Positions 59,835 to 64,000 of a stretch of 64,000 bases of DNA are shown one piece after another (position 1 is the first letter of the stretch; every line of letters starts with the position of its first letter). Below the pieces are notes generated by a model. It was not told the DNA's origin. It saw only the letters and a list, made by a program, of their open reading frames with translations, and ran no database searches. Source of the DNA: Pseudomonadaceae bacterium (GTDB lineage Bacteria > Pseudomonadota > Gammaproteobacteria > Pseudomonadales > Azotimanducaceae); contig JANSXA010000009.1 of assembly GCA_024743175.1 (NCBI GenBank), positions 124,001 to 188,000 on the forward strand, written 5' to 3'. The position numbers and the translations under genes were made by a program.

Positions 59835-61352
59835 CTACTTCAACAGAGATCCAAGAATACCGCGCACCAGGCGCGATCCCAGGGAGCGTCCAACACTGCG
59901 CAATGTACTTTTTACAAAGGCTTCACCTGCGCTCTGCCGACGCGAGCCGCCCGAGCGCTGCCGTTGTTTACGCGCTTGCCGTTCTGCTTCTTTCTGAGCT
60001 GCCTGCTCCTGCTTTTCTTTGGCCTCTTCAGCAGCTTCGCGTTCCGCACGCTGGGCAGCCGCTTCAGTTCGCGCGGCCAGCAGCTCAAAAGCAGAGTCAC
60101 GATCGATTTCCGTTTCATAACGGCCAGACATGGGTGAGTCAGCGATGGCTTTTGCCCGCGTGACATCATCTATCGGACCAATCTGGGCCTGCGGCGGCGG
60201 TACCGTGCCAGCCACAACCGAGGTTGGCGCGCCATCTTCGTTGAGACTGGACACCAACGCCTCACCAAGTCCGAGGTTGGTAATGGTACCCACCACATCG
60301 ACACCGGTGTCGTTACGAAAACCTGCTGCAACCGCACGAATGGCACGCTGATCTTTAGGGGTAAAGGCACGCAAGGCGTGCTGAATTTTCATACCCATCT
60401 GTCCAAGCACATTTTCAGGCACATCCAGGGGGGACTGGGTAATCAGATAAATGCCGACAGCTTTTGAACGGATCAGGCGGAACACCTGTTCAACTTTTTC
60501 TAACAGCCCTTTTGGCATGTCTTTGAACAACAGGTGAGCTTCGTCAAAAAACAGCACTATTTTGGGCTGCTCAAGATCTCCAGCTTCCGGCAGTTCTTCA
60601 AACAGTTCTGACAGCAACCACAGCAGAAACGCCGCATACAATTTCGGCGACTCGCGCACCAGCTGTTCGGCATCCAGCAGACTGACAACCCCAATGCCGG
60701 AAAAATCCTTCTGCATCAGATCTTTCAGGGCAATCGCCGGCTCACCAAACAACAGCTCGCCACCCTGCGCTTCCAGCACCAGCAGACGCCGCTGTATTGC
60801 GCCGACAGACGCAGATGAGATATTGCCATACTCACCGCGCAACGCTTTGGCGTTGTCACTCATAAACGCGAGCAGACTGCGCAGGTCTTTCAGATCCAGC
60901 AGCAGCAGGCCTTCATCGTCGGCAATTGCAAAACAGGCGTAAAGAATACCTGTTTGGGTTTCGTTCAAATCCAGCAGCGCAGCCAGAATATCCGGACCCA
61001 TCTCTGAAATAGTGGTGCGTACAGGGTGTCCGCGCTCACCAAAAATATCCCAGAACAGAGTCGGGTGGGGACTGGCTTTATAGTCAGACAAACCCAGCAG
61101 GTTGACCCGTCGATCAATCTCTTTGTGTGGGCGACCGGGCTGTGAGATGCCGGACAGGTCACCTTTCACATCGACAGCAAAAACTGGTACACCAGCCCGC
61201 GCAAACCCTTCCGCCAGAACCTGCAGCGTCACGGTTTTACCGGTACCCGTTGCACCGGCAATCAAGCCATGGCGATTACTCATATCCATGCGCTGTTCTG
61301 CGCGCATGGTGCCGTCACCTGCCAGCAGGATGTTTTTCGACTCTGTTGTCAT
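59835..61352 (-). CDS. yjgR: DUF853 HerA/VirD4-like ATPase YjgR
   Basis: Predicted RecA/HerA-fold ATPase of unknown role. The P-loop AGATGTGKTVT is at residues 33-42, Walker B VLFFDEAHLLF near 245, and LITQSPLDVPENVLGQMG follows. The last 80 residues form a charged helix rich in Ala, Glu, Gln and Arg. ATG at 61352 gives MTTESKNILLAGDG, the usual start; the frame is open upstream into pap but without similarity. It starts 68 bases after the pap stop. Confidence 0.9.
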   Translation of the reverse strand: MTTESKNILLAGDGTMRAEQRMDMSNRHGLIAGATGTGKTVTLQVLAEGFARAGVPVFAVDVKGDLSGISQPGRPHKEIDRRVNLLGLSDYKASPHPTLFWDIFGERGHPVRTTISEMGPDILAALLDLNETQTGILYACFAIADDEGLLLLDLKDLRSLLAFMSDNAKALRGEYGNISSASVGAIQRRLLVLEAQGGELLFGEPAIALKDLMQKDFSGIGVVSLLDAEQLVRESPKLYAAFLLWLLSELFEELPEAGDLEQPKIVLFFDEAHLLFKDMPKGLLEKVEQVFRLIRSKAVGIYLITQSPLDVPENVLGQMGMKIQHALRAFTPKDQRAIRAVAAGFRNDTGVDVVGTITNLGLGEALVSSLNEDGAPTSVVAGTVPPPQAQIGPIDDVTRAKAIADSPMSGRYETEIDRDSAFELLAARTEAAAQRAEREAAEEAKEKQEQAAQKEAERQARKQRQRSGGSRRQSAGEAFVKSTLRSVGRSLGSRLVRGILGSLLK

Positions 61353-61419
61353 TCGAGGCTCTTTGAAGGTTCCTAAGGAAAAAATTATACCGTGATACAG
61401 CGCCTCTGGCCGCCGCAAC

Positions 61420-62979
61420 TTAAGATTTTGATTTCTTCTGCTTCCTGCCGTTTTTTTTATCACCACCTTCATCTGCAGCCGCATCAACGTCATCCAGGCG
61501 TTGCTGCAACGCAGCTGTCACCGTCCGCAACACCTGCAAACGCGCGTGACGCTTGTCGTTAGCTGCGATCAGGTGCCAGGGGGCATAAGGCGTATTGGTG
61601 CGGGCCACCATGTCATCCGCAGCCAGCTGATATTCATCCCACTTTTCGCGGTTTCGATAGTCTTCCTCGGTGAGCTTGTACTTTTTGTAAGGCGTCAGCG
61701 CTCGGGCTTCAAAACGCTGAAGCTGCTCGTCAGCATCTATCTGCAACCAGAATTTACACACCACCATGCCCGCGTCAAACAGGCTTTCTTCAAACTCATT
61801 AATTTCCTCATAAGCACGGCTCCACTCAAATTCCGTAGCAAAGCCTTCCACCCGCTCCACCAGCACCCGCCCATACCAGCTGCGATCAAAAACCACATCA
61901 TGCCCTGGCTTAGGAATTCGGGTCCAGAAGCGCCACAGATAATGATGTGCTTTTTCCGCCTCATTTGGAGCGCCGATAGCAATCACCCGCACATACTCAA
62001 CAGGCAGGGCTCTGACAAGCCGGCGAATGGCACCACCCTTGCCCGCCGCATCAACACCTTCGAACACAAACACGCAGGAGACACCGGCCTGCTGAGCTTT
62101 ATGCGCCAGTTGATTGAGATTTGACTGCAAAGATTGCAGGTCGGACGAATAAGTATCCTGGTCCGCGGACAGGGTCAGATCAATCTGCCCCAGCAAAGAC
62201 TGCGGACTCAGATTCGACACCGGCGGCGTTAAGCTGGGCGCGAGATCCGGTTGTTCCAGACGCGCTGCAAGCGCGTCAGCGATATGTCGGCCAACCGTCA
62301 ACGTGGCGTAATACTGATCAGTGCTTTCAATAATCGACCAGGGAGCGGCGAGCGTGTGAGTGCGACGTACCAGGGCTTCTATCTGCTGGAATAATTCGTC
62401 TGACTGCTGCAGCAATTCCCAATCGTGCTGGGCAAAGTCCCAATGCTTTTCCGGGTCCTGCTCAGCTGCCTTGAGGCGTTTCTGCAGTATATCGTCAGGC
62501 AGATGCAGCCAGTACTTCAGGACCAGAGTGCCATCGTCCACCAGCTGCTGTTCAAATCGACTGATGTGTTCAGCGGCACGTTCAAACTGAGCCTTGGTCC
62601 ATTCTTCCTGCAGCCCGACGCGCAGAAACGAGGTCGGCCAGCCGCCCAGATACACTCCGATCTGGCCATCAGCGGGCAGGCGACGCCAGTATCGACCCAG
62701 CACGGGACGCTCCGCGTCTTCATTGTGTTCTGCGCCGAACGTGATGTGGTTCTGCATGTAACGCGCGTCCATCCAATCATGCAGCGTGCGAAACAGATTG
62801 ACTGCACCGGGACGGTCGTCCCCGGCAATTAACAGGACAACTGAAAAATTCTCGTGGCGCAGGTCAAACTGGGCATTCAACAGATCAACCCGCAAAGCCT
62901 CAATCTGCGCATCGAACACATCTTTACTGATCGTATTGCCTATTTCAGCGGCGGCAAAGAGACCTGACGATTCGTTCAC
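61420..62979 (-). CDS. pap: Polyphosphate:AMP phosphotransferase (class II PPK2)
   Basis: Makes ADP from AMP with polyphosphate. Two fused PPK2 domains in 519 residues: the first (about 25-240) has a degenerate P-loop (LLIAGDDRPGAVN), the second (about 275-500) has the proper GVDAAGKGGAIRRLV and Walker B-like DVVFDRSWYGRVLVERVEGF. The tail is rich in lysine. GTG start at 62979 after an in-frame upstream region with no better start. The combination of a dead N-terminal and a live C-terminal domain is typical for PAP. Confidence 0.92.
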   Translation of the reverse strand: MNESSGLFAAAEIGNTISKDVFDAQIEALRVDLLNAQFDLRHENFSVVLLIAGDDRPGAVNLFRTLHDWMDARYMQNHITFGAEHNEDAERPVLGRYWRRLPADGQIGVYLGGWPTSFLRVGLQEEWTKAQFERAAEHISRFEQQLVDDGTLVLKYWLHLPDDILQKRLKAAEQDPEKHWDFAQHDWELLQQSDELFQQIEALVRRTHTLAAPWSIIESTDQYYATLTVGRHIADALAARLEQPDLAPSLTPPVSNLSPQSLLGQIDLTLSADQDTYSSDLQSLQSNLNQLAHKAQQAGVSCVFVFEGVDAAGKGGAIRRLVRALPVEYVRVIAIGAPNEAEKAHHYLWRFWTRIPKPGHDVVFDRSWYGRVLVERVEGFATEFEWSRAYEEINEFEESLFDAGMVVCKFWLQIDADEQLQRFEARALTPYKKYKLTEEDYRNREKWDEYQLAADDMVARTNTPYAPWHLIAANDKRHARLQVLRTVTAALQQRLDDVDAAADEGGDKKNGRKQKKSKS

Positions 62980-63049
62980 TGAAACCCACTACCCGTAACC
63001 CTCGAGGGAGCTGAGTATGCGGGAAAAACACCGGTGGCTGAAGTAGACC

Positions 63050-63289
63050 TTAGTCAGCGCTTGTGTTTTCTGCGCGCCTGGAAAGCATCAGCAGATGTTC
63101 ATGAAACAGACCAGCTACGATGGCGGCAAATCCGCTGATAGCAATAACCACGTGAAGTTTTTCATCCACTATGGCGCCGGTCATATTACCCAGCACAACC
63201 AGCGCAGTGACAACAATCAGTGAAGACAGAACAATTCGGCTCACTTTACTTTTTATCAGAGTGGGCATGGCTGTATACAACTGAGGCAT
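63050..63289 (-). CDS. Small two-helix membrane protein, candidate bacteriocin immunity protein
   Basis: The 79-residue product has two membrane helices (about 17-40 and 46-68) joined by DEKLHV, with charged ends, and no family I recognise. ATG at 63289 has a good GGGAG seven bases upstream. It lies 62 bases after the double-glycine peptide gene, on the same strand and beyond a strong terminator, so it would be expressed by read-through at a lower level. That arrangement and topology suit an immunity protein, but no sequence motif proves it. The two-helix form also fits many unrelated small proteins. Confidence 0.6.
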   Translation of the reverse strand: MPQLYTAMPTLIKSKVSRIVLSSLIVVTALVVLGNMTGAIVDEKLHVVIAISGFAAIVAGLFHEHLLMLSRRAENTSAD

Positions 63290-63315
63290 CTTTTTCTCCC
63301 GTTGAAAAAAGCGAA

Positions 63316-63340
63316 ATAAAAAAGGAGGCCGAAGCCTCCT
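63316..63340 (-). terminator. UUCG-loop terminator after the double-glycine peptide gene
   Basis: On the minus strand arms AGGAGGC and GCCTCCT enclose TTCG and are followed by TTTTTATTT. It begins 12 bases after the peptide stop and ends 27 bases before the next ATG; too little space remains for a promoter, so the downstream gene must depend on read-through. Confidence 0.9.
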
Positions 63341-63351
63341 GAAGGGGGAAA

Positions 63352-63585
63352 TTACTGACAGGATTGAGCAGGGTCTTCGTTCAGCGCGTGATAAATCGCA
63401 ACACCGGCGGAGACAATGCCACCCAGGGCCAAAGCACCAGCAACCAATGGCGTTGCGGCGACGCCAGCGGCGAGCGTCATGCCAAGCGCTGTGCTTGTCG
63501 CGACTCCCCATTCGGTGGAGACCCCACCGTTGACTGTTTCGAGCTGATCAAGATCCAGTTCATAGAACGTTTTTGAGTTGTGCAT
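63352..63585 (-). CDS. Double-glycine-leader peptide, putative bacteriocin/microcin precursor
   Basis: The 77-residue product has a leader ending YELDLDQLETVNGG (residues 8-21), matching the ELxxxELxxVxGG pattern cut by C39 peptidases. The predicted mature peptide of 56 residues starts VSTEWG, has a long Ala/Gly-rich hydrophobic stretch with small-residue spacing (LAAGVAATPLVAGALALGG), and ends NEDPAQSCQ with a single Cys. I recognise no known bacteriocin. ATG at 63585 is chosen since it puts the leader at standard length; a TTG at 63696 would add 37 unrelated residues. The exporter at 50352-53689 is the obvious processing partner. Confidence 0.8.
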   Translation of the reverse strand: MHNSKTFYELDLDQLETVNGGVSTEWGVATSTALGMTLAAGVAATPLVAGALALGGIVSAGVAIYHALNEDPAQSCQ

Positions 63586-63660
63586 TTTAATTGCATCCAA
63601 GTTGAGAATCGGTATTGATTGACAAACAGAATGCTTGAGGATCTGAACGCAAGGCAAGTC

Positions 63661-63673
63661 AATCAGGCTGATT
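63661..63673. promoter_or_regulatory. Palindrome AATCAG-G-CTGATT upstream of the peptide gene
   Basis: A perfect 13-base inverted repeat with core ATCAG-S-CTGAT, 75 bases before the peptide ATG. It overlaps a TTGACT on the minus strand (63662-63657) that could be a -35, but no good -10 is found at the right distance. The same core recurs at 63696-63710. Confidence 0.5.
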
Positions 63674-63695
63674 TCCAGTGCTTTTCCACACTGCA

Positions 63696-63710
63696 ATATC
63701 AGCCTGATAT
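63696..63710. promoter_or_regulatory. Palindrome ATATCAG-C-CTGATAT, second copy
   Basis: A perfect 15-base inverted repeat sharing the ATCAG-S-CTGAT core of the copy at 63661-63673; the centres are 36 bases apart. Two copies at this distance suggest cooperative binding of a dimeric repressor or activator controlling the peptide gene. Confidence 0.5.
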
Positions 63711-63731
63711 CAGATGTAGTGAATTGACTTG

Positions 63732-64000
63732 TCAGCGTGCCAGTTGAATCGATTTGTTAGTATCAGACAAGACCGGTGTGGCGGCACCAACATTACCCCA
63801 TCCCGCAAGCGACGCGGTGACTTGCTCACGCACCAGCCTGTCCGGCAGAGCAAAAGAGCCGGTTCTGTTCACTGCTATCACCTCACCGGCAGTATTGCGC
63901 AGCACCAGCGCCTGATGCGCATCGTTATCCCAGCGATAAACAACCTGATCAGCTTGCGGGGCGACCTCGAGGTGTACGCCCGCCTGCACCGTCGTATCAG
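63732..64000 (-). CDS. C-terminal part of an unidentified protein (runs off the right edge)
   Basis: The last 89 residues of a protein whose start is outside the window; the frame is open through base 64000 on the minus strand. Visible text is hydrophilic beta-rich sequence (QADQVVYRWDNDAHQALVLRN, GEVIAVNRTGSFALPDRL, SLAGWGNVGA) with no motif I can name. It ends 146 bases upstream of the peptide gene on the same strand. A GTG near 63989 is probably internal. It could be unrelated or part of the bacteriocin locus. Confidence 0.55.
   Translation of the reverse strand, partial: DTTVQAGVHLEVAPQADQVVYRWDNDAHQALVLRNTAGEVIAVNRTGSFALPDRLVREQVTASLAGWGNVGAATPVLSDTNKSIQLAR

Overview
This window is a chromosomal segment from a Gram-negative gammaproteobacterium. 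The evidence is the gene content and order: the start of a division and cell wall (dcw) cluster, LpoA/YraN/DolP, SspA/SspB, the Mla and Lpt lipid transport genes, rpoN-hpf-ptsN-rapZ-ptsO, PmbA/TldD, YhdP and MreBCD. GatCAB, a cytochrome bc1 operon and the murA-hisG-hisD order resemble Pseudomonas-like and marine Pseudomonadales rather than enterics; that placement is an inference.

Layout. 1-5,390 (minus): mraZ-rsmH-ftsL-ftsI-murE-mraY, running off the left edge, with no murF between murE and mraY. 5,547-5,911: RNase P RNA. 6.0-9.6 kb: rsmI diverging from lpoA-yraN-dolP. 9.6-14.6 kb (minus): sspA-sspB, petABC and rplM-rpsI. 14.6-16.9 kb: zapE and degS, divergent. 16.9-23.5 kb (minus): mlaFEDCB-ibaG-murA-hisG-hisD. 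23.8-32.4 kb (plus): yrbG-kdsC-lptC-lptA-lptB, rpoN, hpf, ptsN-rapZ, ptsO, mgtE. 32.4-44.3 kb: pmbA, darP, tldD, yhdP, rng, maf, mreD, mreC, mreB. 44.4-47.6 kb: gatCAB.

From 47.6 kb the content is more accessory: a CBS protein, a DUF35/thiolase pair, a phosphodiesterase, an adaptor and peptidase-containing ABC exporter of the CvaA/CvaB type, a DUF1499 membrane protein, an SDR oxidoreductase, a DUF6316 protein, an archaeal/eukaryotic-type glycyl-tRNA synthetase overlapping a GcvR-like ACT protein, a helix-hairpin-helix protein with a ClsC-like cardiolipin synthase, a YjgR ATPase and a polyphosphate:AMP phosphotransferase. At the right edge is a small gene encoding a double-glycine-leader peptide. 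It is followed by a UUCG-loop terminator and a two-helix membrane protein that could give immunity, and preceded by two related palindromes.

The main candidate for an undescribed system is the double-glycine peptide at 63.35-63.59 kb, its putative immunity gene, and the C39 peptidase exporter about 10 kb away. The exporter keeps its catalytic Cys/His/Asp and the peptide has a standard leader, so a split bacteriocin or microcin locus is plausible. Other unusual points are an apparent ATT start codon in mreC, an Asn-to-Gln change in the SxN motif of FtsI, the missing murF, and a well-preserved MraZ promoter/operator.
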